A stretch of 64,000 bases of DNA, taken from the NCBI GenBank assembly GCA_030159075.1, contig BROG01000109.1, positions 410,001-474,000 of the forward strand, in the 5' to 3' direction. The translations under genes were made by a program, and so were the position numbers. How positions within the stretch are numbered: position 1 is the first letter of the stretch; every line of letters begins with the position of its first letter. Shown one piece after another: positions 54,285 through 63,336 of this stretch. The notes under the pieces are model-generated. The model did not search any database. It was given only the letters and a program-made list of their open reading frames with translations, and was not told the DNA's origin. Source of the DNA: Atrina japonica. Lineage: Eukaryota > Mollusca > Bivalvia > Pterioida > Pinnidae.

Positions 54285-54960
54285 ATGCCGTGAAACACGG
54301 CGATGTACTTTATGTAGACATGCCAGTATTTCATACACTACTTTCCCTTCACCGTGTAACACGGCGCAATACTACTTGAGACATGACACGGTGCACTACT
54401 ACTGAAGACATAACAAGTTTACCTACACCGCGTAACACGGTGTACTACTACTGGAGACATAACAAGTTTACCTACACCGCGTAACACGGTGTACTACTAC
54501 TGGAGACATAACAAGTTTACCTACACCGCGTAACACGGTGTACTACTACTGGAGACATAACAAGTTTACCTACACCGCGTAACACAGTGTACTACTACTG
54601 GAGACATAACAAGTTTACCTACACCGCGTAACACAGTGTACTACTACTGGAGACATAACAAGTTTACCTACACCGCGTAACACAGTGTACTACTACTAAT
54701 GCAGACATGACAATATCTTATATACCGTATTAGCTTACGTTTTTCATCCCTTTATATCCCGTCTGCTGATATCACATTTTGTTTTCAATATAACCCACGC
54801 CGTGTAAACGTACTAAACACGGTGTATTGAATATTGCACCTTACTGGACAACTCTAGCTTTAAACCTACATACTTACGCCGTGTATCACGGTGCACCAGT
54901 ACAATTCATATCCTTTTATACTCGCTTACTTACAAGTTACACTGTGTGGCACAGTGTACA
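54285..54960. repeat. Hairpin array including a 49-bp tandem repeat (six copies)
   Basis: The unit CACCGCGTAACACGGTGTAC then TACTACTGGAGACATAACAA recurs at 54426, 54475, 54524, 54573, 54622 and 54671. Each unit has a TACACCG...CGGTGTA stem. Outside the array similar short hairpins occur with 3-base loops: CCGTG-TAA-CACGG near 54352, CCGTG-TAT-CACGG near 54881 and ACACTGTG-TGG-CACAGTGT near 54938. The array lies just downstream of the minus-strand gene at 55044 and may fall in its 3' untranslated region. Confidence 0.88.
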
Positions 54961-55043
54961 ATTTATACATTCAACTTTGAAGACAGTGTTTGAAATTAAT
55001 TAAGTTCACTGGCAGTGTTTCACAGAAAATTATTACATCCAAT

Positions 55044-56159
55044 TTATAGACAGTGTTTTTTCACTTTTCTATGTGATAAAACTGGGATTCCACTTGAATT
55101 GACTGAGGTAAATATTTCACCACAATTTGTAAATCCAGCATCGTAGTACACCTTTTTGTATACTTTAACTAGTAACTTGTGGTTATATTCATTGTTCTTC
55201 CATTTGTTATGTTCATAATTTCCTAATTTAGAAGTCTGATGAACGGCTAGTAACGTCTTAGTGGCGTCTATAACGGTAAACCTGCGTTTGCGCGCGTTAC
55301 TAACAAGCCAGTTGTCATAAGCTCTCCTTCCTACCACTAAATTTGGAATCTCCTCCCAGGGATAGTTTCTCATGCTTATAAAATAATCCTCAGCATTCTG
55401 GGCAAACAAACGTCCTCTTGACTTGGATACCTTTGCTATTTTGGCCCAGGTGGACGCTTCTGTCACGCTGACGTCCTTGACATTGGTTCTCTGACCAATT
55501 ATTAACATGGGCTTACATTTCGATACGGAAGATTTCAAAATTGCTTTTAGTGTGTTTACTAATGAATCCGTAAATAAAATATCACCATTCGCAAACGCAT
55601 AAAAATGAGACCTCACCTTGCCCATGGCATCCAGATACATATCTTTAAGTACTGGAATATCGCGCGCCGTACTACGAATGGGCAAAACATGCCAGCCCTT
55701 CTGTGTTGCCTCCTGGCCCAGAGTCTTATCGTTTGTAAATAAAATAGGTTCCACAGAGAGATTTTTCAACGACGCCCAATTAGTAAGTGTGTTTCTATTG
55801 GCCATTAATTTTTCCGCCTTCGTTGTCCACGTTGAAAACAATGTTAGTATTGGTGTGTCCGATTCTGAATTATAATTGCAATCACCACTCACGATTTTAG
55901 TTGAGTTGGTAGTGTGTCTTTCGGTTTCATTCACGTCCATCTCCTTACTGGGCAGAGACAACAGTATTGACCGCACCGCTTGGTTATTTAAATTCCAATT
56001 CCTAAATTCCACCAACAAATTTTGAACACTTTTCGTTTGAACAACGACTCGAATGTAGAGTAACAAGTATATCGAGGAACAGAGAAAAACCACAAGTGAT
56101 ATTTTGAAACAGTGCCACTTGATATTATTTTTTTCGGCCATTGTATAATTTACGATCAC
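55044..56159 (-). CDS. Type II membrane glycosyltransferase-like protein (putative GT-A fold)
   Basis: 371 residues in one exon. A short cytoplasmic tail is followed by a signal-anchor (about residues 18-40, ISLVVFLCSSIYLLLYIRVV), then a luminal stem with possible N-glycosylation sites, as in Golgi enzymes. The globular part has LTLFSTWTTKAEKLMANRNT, VEPILFTNDKTLG, KGWHVLPI and YAFANGDILFTDSLVNTLKA. NGDI stands where GT-A enzymes have their metal-binding DxD-type motif. Then come IIGQRTNV, LFAQNAEDYFIS, VVGRRAYDNWLV and LLAVHQTSKLGNY with NEYNHKL. The protein looks like an expanded invertebrate family annotated only as uncharacterised or nucleotide-sugar transferase-like (recall, not a search). 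A Met at residue 7 is an alternative start. No lesion is seen; it is likely a working host gene secreting or modifying glycans. Confidence 0.75.
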   Translation of the reverse strand: MIVNYTMAEKNNIKWHCFKISLVVFLCSSIYLLLYIRVVVQTKSVQNLLVEFRNWNLNNQAVRSILLSLPSKEMDVNETERHTTNSTKIVSGDCNYNSESDTPILTLFSTWTTKAEKLMANRNTLTNWASLKNLSVEPILFTNDKTLGQEATQKGWHVLPIRSTARDIPVLKDMYLDAMGKVRSHFYAFANGDILFTDSLVNTLKAILKSSVSKCKPMLIIGQRTNVKDVSVTEASTWAKIAKVSKSRGRLFAQNAEDYFISMRNYPWEEIPNLVVGRRAYDNWLVSNARKRRFTVIDATKTLLAVHQTSKLGNYEHNKWKNNEYNHKLLVKVYKKVYYDAGFTNCGEIFTSVNSSGIPVLSHRKVKKHCL

Positions 56160-56835
56160 CCACCTTGTTTCACGACTCTGTCAGTTCATGTTTGTTCAAT
56201 GGCAATCGATGTACCTGCATCTCGTGTTAATAACGAATACGAGAACAGACAGTACAGGTGTACAATAACCTATGACGCGGTTTGTAATACGGCTTTCTAT
56301 TTTTAAACGGCAGAACCGGAAAATGCCCACTGGCCAGTGACAGTCTCGTCTCTGTGTATACAAGTTACCTGTAGTTTTCCACTTCAACGGTTTTCTTAAA
56401 CGGGTGTTCTGAAATAGTGAATGAACACGCATACAATTTGTAATAATTTAAATCGCTCCTGAAAAGACACATTTCAAAATAGTAATTCTTTTATGTTATT
56501 TCTATTACGTCCCGTATTGTCGGTCACGGTTACTACAGGCAATAACATAATTTTTCAATACGTTGAACATGTTATGGTGACGGGTCGATTTGGAAAAAAC
56601 AGAATATTTGGGGTGGGGTACTAAGGAGCCACGTAAAAATAACTGTTACACCAGGAAGTGGATAATATTTCAATCAAATTACAAAAGAAAATAACACGTG
56701 AGAAATGAATTTGTGTAAAGAATTTCACGGCAAACAAATACAAGAAACCTAGTGACAATCTGCCTTCCTGCAATTAAATATATCAATCAATACATTACAA
56801 AATAAAATTTACTGAGAAAACTCAGAAAAGTGCGT
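56160..56835. other. Upstream region of the glycosyltransferase-like gene
   Basis: No gene. It would contain the promoter and 5' untranslated region of the minus-strand gene starting at 56159. No clear TATA box or other element was identified. Confidence 0.4.
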
Positions 56836-56874
56836 CTCTCTCTCTCTCTCTCTTTCTCTCTCTCACACACACAC
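56836..56874. repeat. (CT)n/(CA)n microsatellite
   Basis: TCTCTCTCT tract with one TTT interruption, then CACACACACA. Confidence 0.95.
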
Positions 56875-56932
56875 ACTGACTATATATACATATATCATAA
56901 CATGTATATACAGTACACAGTACAGTAAAACC

Positions 56933-57101
56933 TGTATATAGGGGCCACCCAAGGGACCGGAGAATATTGACCTTTATGTGCAGGTGACCCTTTTACACAG
57001 GTTCAATTTAGTTGAAGTATGCAGTCAAGGGACTTTTCTAAAGTGGCCTTTATAGACAGGTGATCCTTATATAGAGGTGGCCGCTATAGCAGGTTTTACT
57101 G
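56933..57101. mobile_element. Pogo/mariner-type MITE
   Basis: CAGTAAAACCTG at 56933 and CAGGTTTTACTG ending 57101 (with TATA(T/G) nearby), flanked on both sides by TA, the target duplication of Tc1/mariner/pogo elements. 169 bp, no ORF. The interior repeats GGCCxCxxxAxxxGACC-like arms and ATATAG(A/G)GG(T/G)GGCC. Confidence 0.85.
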
Positions 57102-57109
57102 TACTTACT

Positions 57110-58505
57110 GATTTTTTTTTTAATCTGACGCCTTGGCCCTATTATGACAGTATCATCTACCGGATTATATTCTGATGCGCGTTGATTATACGGACGCAGG
57201 ACATTTGTAGATCAATCACAAAATCAATATTTGTTGAATGACCAACTCGGTTTATAATAGGACTTGCTTGAATACTCTGCATTATCTACGACCCTTGCAG
57301 CGCTTCACAGAAGATCTTGAATATTTAACTGGTAAATTTTGCATGACGGTTCTATTGTAGACTAAAACGATATGTAGACAATGCTCTAGATCGAGAGTAT
57401 GATAGTTACACCGAAAACCCAATTGTGATAGTTTCACGAATCCTTTAAGAATTTTACAGGCTCAATGCTTGTCAATTTATTTATCAGGGAAAGGCCGACG
57501 CGGACCAAAACTTAAAACACACAAAGAATTTATGAGTATATAGATATACACGCATATATAAGTAAGGAACTACAGTTCTGTTTTTTAACTTTTTGTCGGT
57601 TCCGTCCATGGGTGTCTCATGTTGTAAATTTTGAATTTATTTTGTATTTAAACACATCCAGTTAATTAAAAAATTATAACACGACAGGTGGATCCAGAGT
57701 GGGGCAAAATAGGTACGCACCCTCAGGTTTAGTCCAGTCAGTCACATACCTTGGCGAAGCGGAGTAACTTGTTTATTACATTTTTTATTAAATTTATTAA
57801 TTAAATAAAAGCTTTATTTTTCACTGTTATTTTCATTGATTTTACTGTATTTTGATTGACCTAATGAAAACTATCAATATTTTTCATTGAACCAATCAAA
57901 ATACAGTGCCAGACCACTAATGAAATTCCGATTAATTAATCCCATCTATAATGTAATGATAATTGTCAATTCATTGTTTGATTATAAACTGATCACATTT
58001 GCTAGCAAATGCCATTAAATGGTGATGCCGTGATAAAAACTTCTGAACACATACTGTAGATATGACGTATCAATAAGGGATTTTCATGAGCTATTTACAA
58101 CGCCGTATCGAAGCTAAACAAAATGGCTCCGCACAGACTTGTTCTGTCTCAACTAAATTATGTTTAGATGGAGTGTTATTAAGTGGTCGAAAGGCAGTGG
58201 AAATCTTTAATGAATCCACTATCTACATCAACAGTTCGAACGTTTTTGAAAAAAATCAGTGACACTGGAGATATAGTACAGAAAATGAACATCGAATTGG
58301 GCGAACTTCGAAGGGAGTTTGCTGTCCATGTCTAACTTTGGCATGATCTTTGAGGCATATTTCTCATAAAGGGACCAGTGTAACTGTGTATGTTGAAGGT
58401 AATATTAATAAAAGGAATTATATTTAGGATCTTGATTATTTTTATGGCCAGTTTTGGCGATGGATTTCAGATATTGCCCCTAGATCTTAATAGCATCGGG
58501 ATCTG
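57110..58505. other. No supported gene
   Basis: AT-rich stretch without assignable repeats. A 58-codon plus-strand frame from about 58087 was considered and not accepted. Confidence 0.45.
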
Positions 58506-58592
58506 TGTCATGTTTTAATTTTTGAATTTACTCTGAGGGGGGTATTTTGTATTTACCCCCCTCAGAGTAAATTCAAAAATTAAAACATGACA
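58506..58592. mobile_element. Perfect-palindrome MITE, TGTCATG...CATGACA family, copy 2
   Basis: An 87-bp element whose two arms (TGTCATGTTTTAATTTTTGA, then ATTTACTCTGAGGGGGGTA) are perfectly complementary over about 38 bases around an ATTTTGTATT centre. Duplication TCTG at 58502-58505 and 58593-58596. Confidence 0.9.
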
Positions 58593-59107
58593 TCTGCCCC
58601 GTATATCATGTCGCTCTAAGTGTGAACTCTCAATGGAAAAAGGAAAGCCAAGCTCACAGTCAAGTGATGTATTTAAAACCTGGTTTGTTGACATTTCACA
58701 AGCCGTACAGTAGACTTGTTCAGAACATCAAGTAGCCTAAATCTAGGGTCTGACGTAACTTAACTGGAAAATGTAAGCAATAGAATAGTGCTACGCACTC
58801 GTGTTAAATATGTATTCTCCTGCCTCACTCGATGTAATAAGGGGGGGGGGGTAGTAAAGTGACCCAGAAGAATGTTAATGGAAGTGGGGTTTTTGGCTCT
58901 TTAATTAGATTTGTTGACGTCCTTTAGACATCGTCATTTTCAACCAATTTTCAATACAAAAAAAATTGTACTGAAGATTGTGTGGATAAGATGTACAATT
59001 TTGATTTAACACCGTCCATATTACACAAAGACCCATGTATAATAAGGTCATCATGATTCAAATTCTAATTTTGAATTGTTTTAAAACGCCTCACTCGTCA
59101 AATTTTC

Positions 59108-59150
59108 AGTTACATGGTGGCGGCCATTTTCTAATGGTGGAGGAGAGAAG
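59108..59150 (-). mobile_element. SINE 3' piece (second family)
   Basis: ACATGGTGGCGGCCATTTTC followed by TAATGGTGGAGGAGAG is the complement of the CCATTAAAAACTGGCCGCCA end at about 47993-48018. Only the tail is recognisable. Confidence 0.6.
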
Positions 59151-59234
59151 TAGTATATGTCCCACACTTCACGGCACCTTTTTTTCCGAGAACCCGACGA
59201 CGTGTACATTTCCCGGAATTCCGCGGTCACGTGA

Positions 59235-59235
<1 letters not shown>

Positions 59236-59289
<54 letters not shown>
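59236..59289. repeat. (CA)n microsatellite
   Basis: CACACACA run of about 54 bases. Confidence 0.97.
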
Positions 59290-59292
<3 letters not shown>

Positions 59293-59554
59293 AAATGGCG
59301 TTATATATAGACGATGATATATAACGTGTTCACGGGATTATACATGACACACCGATAGATGACGGTTCGTTCAATTTTATCTGTTCTTCCGAGAAACGTC
59401 CCTAGATTTCCAGGAATAGAGATGACTACGTCACGCTCCCGTGATCACCAGGTAACTGCCGCACGAGTCGTTTTTCGCCGTACAGGTGTCCCAATGGTAT
59501 AGTGTAGCAAATATTGAAAACGCGTTAAACAATTTAACGGCTATTTAAAAGAAC

Positions 59555-60130
59555 ATGTCTCATGCACATCGATCTACCGAGAGGTTATTGGATTTACCGA
59601 TCCCGCCCGAGAGGTCTATTACGGCACAATATATCGAGCCTTTATTGGATCACCCGATTCCCCCCGATTTTAAAAAAACGTTTTTAAAACCTAAACGTGT
59701 CTACACGGGGCAGACCTATCGTTTTGACAGAATTTCCGAGACAGAGGTTAAAAAGTTTACAACCTGGTCCGACGAGTATAAAGTAGTCCTATTGAGGGAC
59801 AGACCTATCAATATAGACCTTTTATTTGTGCACCTCGCGAGGTCGGTGATAAACGCTAGAGGGTTGCAAAACGGCGATATATTTCGCATCATCATCAGTC
59901 ATCCGGCCGAGCGTCCCGAAAACGTACAGTACGAAATATATCACCGTCTCGGGGGATTTAGCCGAAGGGCTATTCAAAGCATTGGAAAAATATATAGAAT
60001 ATTACAAGGTGCCCTTAGACGAAGTAGAAATATTCGTCCATTCTACGAAAATGCCGAGGGGGAAGGGGAGACCCAAAGAACCGGCGACAAAGACGACCTC
60101 GTCGTCGAAAAGAAGTATCATCACGATTAA
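59555..60130 (+). CDS. N-terminal region of the Polinton DNA polymerase B, in a separate frame
   Basis: The ORF starts MSHAHRSTERLLDLPIPPER, with a second LLDHPIPPD motif near residue 30. It then has a folded-looking part, TTWSDEYKVVLLRDRPINID and LLFVHLARSVINARGLQNGD, up to IIISHPAERPENVQYEI. Proteins with this N-terminal layout normally continue directly into the polymerase. From about residue 130 the frame turns into Arg/Ser-rich text (GFSRRAIQS, GALRRSRN), while the +1 frame over the same bases reads sensible sequence (GDLAEGLFKALEKYIEYY) leading into the polymerase. A single extra base near 59935-59950 (in GAAATATATCACC) therefore seems to separate the two. Alternatives are a real two-gene arrangement, programmed +1 shifting, or an assembly error. 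Confidence 0.7.
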   Translation: MSHAHRSTERLLDLPIPPERSITAQYIEPLLDHPIPPDFKKTFLKPKRVYTGQTYRFDRISETEVKKFTTWSDEYKVVLLRDRPINIDLLFVHLARSVINARGLQNGDIFRIIISHPAERPENVQYEIYHRLGGFSRRAIQSIGKIYRILQGALRRSRNIRPFYENAEGEGETQRTGDKDDLVVEKKYHHD

Positions 60131-63100
60131 AAACGACGACGCCACGTGTCTGGCACGAGCCATCGTGACGGCGGTGGCCAACAAACATAAAGATAAATGG
60201 ACGAATTCCCAACTTTACGACGGTTTCAATAGGAGTCGAAAATTACAAAGGGTCGAAGCGTTAAAACTTCACGAAGAAGCGGGCGTTCCCGTCCAGGATC
60301 ACGGTTGTACCTTAGAAGACGTGAAAACGTTTGCCGATCACCTGGGTGTGCAGATAAACATAGTGGACGGCGATCGGTTCAACGAGATCATCTATACGAG
60401 CGAAGGAAGCGACGACGACGCGGTCTATCTGTACAAGAATAAAAATCACTTCGACGTGATTACGACCATGACGGGTTTTTTGGGTAAAAGGTATTACTGT
60501 CACACGTGTAAACAATCGTACGACAAACGAGATCGTCACAGATGTTCCGAAAAGTGTTTATCGTGTTTCGGTTATGATTGCCCGGGGGGCGAAAGGAAAG
60601 TGTGCGACGATTGTAACAGAACGTTTTTCGGCGAAGACTGTTTTAAGGAACATAAACGCGTCAGAGGCACGCGAGACGGCAACCCGGACGTGGTTTGTTT
60701 ACTCGTTCAGAAATGTTTAAAGTGCGAACGGGTGGTCAAAGACTTGAAGACCCATGTATGCGGTCATTCCGAATGCCCGAATTGTAAACACTATGGCGCC
60801 ATGACGACGCACAAGTGTTTCATGCTCAAAAAACAATGTAAGGGTGGAAAGTGCACGGGGTGTACGGACAAGAAACCTTGTTACAGTTGTAAAACGCGAA
60901 CGACAAAGTATTATTTTTACGACGTAGAAGCGACGGAAGACACCGGCGTTCACATACCGAATCTAATCGTGTGCCAAGACTTTGACGGTCGTCAATACGA
61001 ATTTTCTACCGTAGACGAGTTCTGCGAGTTTGTCTTGGACCAAGAAAAGGGTACGTTCATAGCACACAATGCCAAAGCGTACGACGCGCAGTTTTTGTTA
61101 AAGTATTTCGTGGAGCATAACATTAAACCCTATTGCATTTACAACGGTACGAAGATCATGTACATGGAAGTCGGAAACATTCGCTTTATCGATTCCATAA
61201 ATTTTGTCCAATCTGCTCTGGCAGAGTTTCCGAAGACGTTTGGTCTGACCGAACACAAAAAGGGTTATTTCCCACATTATTTCAACAAGCCGTGTCACCA
61301 ACGTTACGTGGGACCGTTACCCAGCAAAAAACACTACGGTGTCGATCACATGAGCAAACGCAACAGGGAAGAGTTTTTAAAGTGGTACGACGTGCGAAAG
61401 AACGACGTGTTTGATTTCCAGAAAGAATTGAAGGAGTACTGCACGTCCGACGTCGACATATTACGGCGGTCCATGTTGAAATTCAGGGAAGACTTTATCG
61501 CGTTGGAAAACATAGATCCGTTACAGCACGTGACGATAGCGTCCGTGTGCATGACCGTCTACAGAAGCAATTACATGCCCGAAAAGACGATAGCCGTCCA
61601 TAACGATGACGTCGTTCACGAAACGTACAGCGCGAAATCCATTTCTTGGTTGGATCACGTGGCCGAGAGAGACGGCATCGTCATTCGACACGCGTTGAAC
61701 GGCGGCGAGGTGACTCTGCCCGACATTGGTAAAGTCGACGGGTATTGCGAAGACACGAAGACGGTTTACGAATTTCAAGGGTGCTTCTGGCACGGGTGTA
61801 AAAAGTGTTACGCGCGAGGCACCATCAATAATAAGAACCAACTAGACATGGACATGCTCAGAAAACGAACCTCCGGGAAAAACGAGAAGATACGACGGAC
61901 CGGTTACGCGTTCGTCGAGGCCTGGGAATGCGATACGAAAGGCATAAACAGTAAAGAGATCGTGATGCCGTTAGAACCCCGAGACGCCTTTTTCGGCGGT
62001 AGGACAAACGTGACCAAGTTGCTGTACGACTTCGATAGAAGAGAAAAGGGGCGATACGTCGACTTTGTCAGTCTGTACCCGACGGTCCAGTTTTATAAGA
62101 CCTACACGGTCGGTCATCCCACCAAAATAGTTAATCCCGAGCGCGTCGATCGAACTTGGTTGGGGTTCGTCAAATGTAAAGTCGTGCCACCCCAGAAATT
62201 ATATCATCCCGTCTTGCCCGTCAAAATGAAATGCAGAGATGCCGAAAAGCTCTTGTTCCCGCTGTGTAAGACGTGCGCCGAACGACAGGCACAGACGCCG
62301 TGCGAACACGCCGACGAGCAGAGGTCGTTTGTGGGCACGTGGTGTACTCCCGAGCTATTCAAGGCCTTGGATAAGGGGTACGAGATAGAGAAAATTTACG
62401 AAGTTTGGGATTTTCTCTACACCAGCGAGGACACGGACCTCTTCAGAGACTACGTCAAGAACTTTATGAAGATCAAGATGGAAAGTTCCGCATTAAAGGT
62501 CGGTCCGGGCACCCCCTACAACTCGGAAGAACGGTATAAAGACATGGTCAGAGAACGATTGGGGATCGACTTGGGTACCATAGAGTATAATCCGGGCATG
62601 CGCGCCATCTCTAAATTATGTCTCAACTCTCTCTGGGGTAAATTCGGCCAAAGGGTCAACATGAAACAGACTAAATACGTGAACGAACCGAAAGACTTTT
62701 ACACCCTGTTGCTGGACGACACGATAGACAATCTCAACATTCAGTTCATCAACGACGACATGGTCCAGATGTCTTACGATTTAAAGGGACAATTCATCGA
62801 CAAGGCCAAGGACGTCAACATCTTCATAGCGTGTTATACGACGGCGCACGCCAGAACCATGTTATACGACGTGTTGGACACACTCAATGATAGGGTGTTG
62901 GGATTCGACACCGATAGCGTGTGGTACGTCGATTGCGACGACGGGGTCTCGATCGACACGGGCGATAACTTGGGCGATTTGACGGACGAGTTAAGCGGCG
63001 ATTTCATAACGTCGTGGTGCGCCACCGGTCCCAAATCTTATTCGTACGAAACGAACGCGGGTAAAAAGGTGTGCAAGGTCAAGGGGTTTAGTCTGAATTA

Positions 63101-63308
63101 CGAAAATTCTCTTTACATCAACCGAGACGCGATGACCGACGTCGTCAAAGAAACGCGTAAGAGGATTACGACCGTTCGAGAAAACGCCATCACGAGAGAT
63201 TCCAAAACCAAACGCATCGTGAATCGATACCAGGAGAAAGAGTTTACGTTGTGTTACGATAAACGGATGATGATGGACGGGTACGACACGCTTCCCTACG
63301 GGTATTAA
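59982..63308 (+). CDS. Protein-primed family B DNA polymerase of a Polinton
   Basis: 1108 residues from the first Met in frame; true translation probably begins upstream (see 59555). After a small N-terminal domain (DDATCLARAIVTAVANKH) there is a Cys/His-rich zinc-binding region (about 171-306: CHTCKQSY, CLSCFGYDC, CDDCNRTF, CPNCKHY). Next is the 3'-5' exonuclease: FYDVEAT (about 310), FIAHNAKAYDAQFLL (about 358) and YCTSDVDIL (about 486). A Vsr-like insert, GYCEDTKTVYEFQGCFWHGC (about 586-608), is typical of these polymerases. The polymerase motifs are DFVSLYPTVQF (A, about 693), KLCLNSLWGKFGQ (B, about 878), FDTDSVWY (C, about 974) and GPKSYSYE. All catalytic aspartates are present. It would replicate the element using a terminal protein primer. 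It stops 28 bases before the convergent integrase stop. Confidence 0.95.
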   Translation: MEKYIEYYKVPLDEVEIFVHSTKMPRGKGRPKEPATKTTSSSKRSIITIKNDDATCLARAIVTAVANKHKDKWTNSQLYDGFNRSRKLQRVEALKLHEEAGVPVQDHGCTLEDVKTFADHLGVQINIVDGDRFNEIIYTSEGSDDDAVYLYKNKNHFDVITTMTGFLGKRYYCHTCKQSYDKRDRHRCSEKCLSCFGYDCPGGERKVCDDCNRTFFGEDCFKEHKRVRGTRDGNPDVVCLLVQKCLKCERVVKDLKTHVCGHSECPNCKHYGAMTTHKCFMLKKQCKGGKCTGCTDKKPCYSCKTRTTKYYFYDVEATEDTGVHIPNLIVCQDFDGRQYEFSTVDEFCEFVLDQEKGTFIAHNAKAYDAQFLLKYFVEHNIKPYCIYNGTKIMYMEVGNIRFIDSINFVQSALAEFPKTFGLTEHKKGYFPHYFNKPCHQRYVGPLPSKKHYGVDHMSKRNREEFLKWYDVRKNDVFDFQKELKEYCTSDVDILRRSMLKFREDFIALENIDPLQHVTIASVCMTVYRSNYMPEKTIAVHNDDVVHETYSAKSISWLDHVAERDGIVIRHALNGGEVTLPDIGKVDGYCEDTKTVYEFQGCFWHGCKKCYARGTINNKNQLDMDMLRKRTSGKNEKIRRTGYAFVEAWECDTKGINSKEIVMPLEPRDAFFGGRTNVTKLLYDFDRREKGRYVDFVSLYPTVQFYKTYTVGHPTKIVNPERVDRTWLGFVKCKVVPPQKLYHPVLPVKMKCRDAEKLLFPLCKTCAERQAQTPCEHADEQRSFVGTWCTPELFKALDKGYEIEKIYEVWDFLYTSEDTDLFRDYVKNFMKIKMESSALKVGPGTPYNSEERYKDMVRERLGIDLGTIEYNPGMRAISKLCLNSLWGKFGQRVNMKQTKYVNEPKDFYTLLLDDTIDNLNIQFINDDMVQMSYDLKGQFIDKAKDVNIFIACYTTAHARTMLYDVLDTLNDRVLGFDTDSVWYVDCDDGVSIDTGDNLGDLTDELSGDFITSWCATGPKSYSYETNAGKKVCKVKGFSLNYENSLYINRDAMTDVVKETRKRITTVRENAITRDSKTKRIVNRYQEKEFTLCYDKRMMMDGYDTLPYGY

Positions 63309-63336
63309 AAAAATTATTAATACTAATAAATTTTTT
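63309..63336. terminator. Shared AT-rich 3' junction between polymerase and integrase
   Basis: The 28 bases between the two stop codons are almost pure A/T and nearly palindromic (AAAAAATTATTAATACTAAT, then AAATTTTTTT). AATAAA is present on the plus strand (63325-63330). It may serve 3' end formation for both genes; this is inference. Confidence 0.45.

Noticed and set aside
58087..58263. 58-codon plus-strand frame with a faint helix-turn-helix-like continuation in another frame
   Set aside because: Too short and frame-broken; the resemblance to a transposase DNA-binding region is not strong enough.
59982..60212. Short minus-strand ORFs opposite the polymerase start
   Set aside because: Shadows of the strongly coding plus strand.
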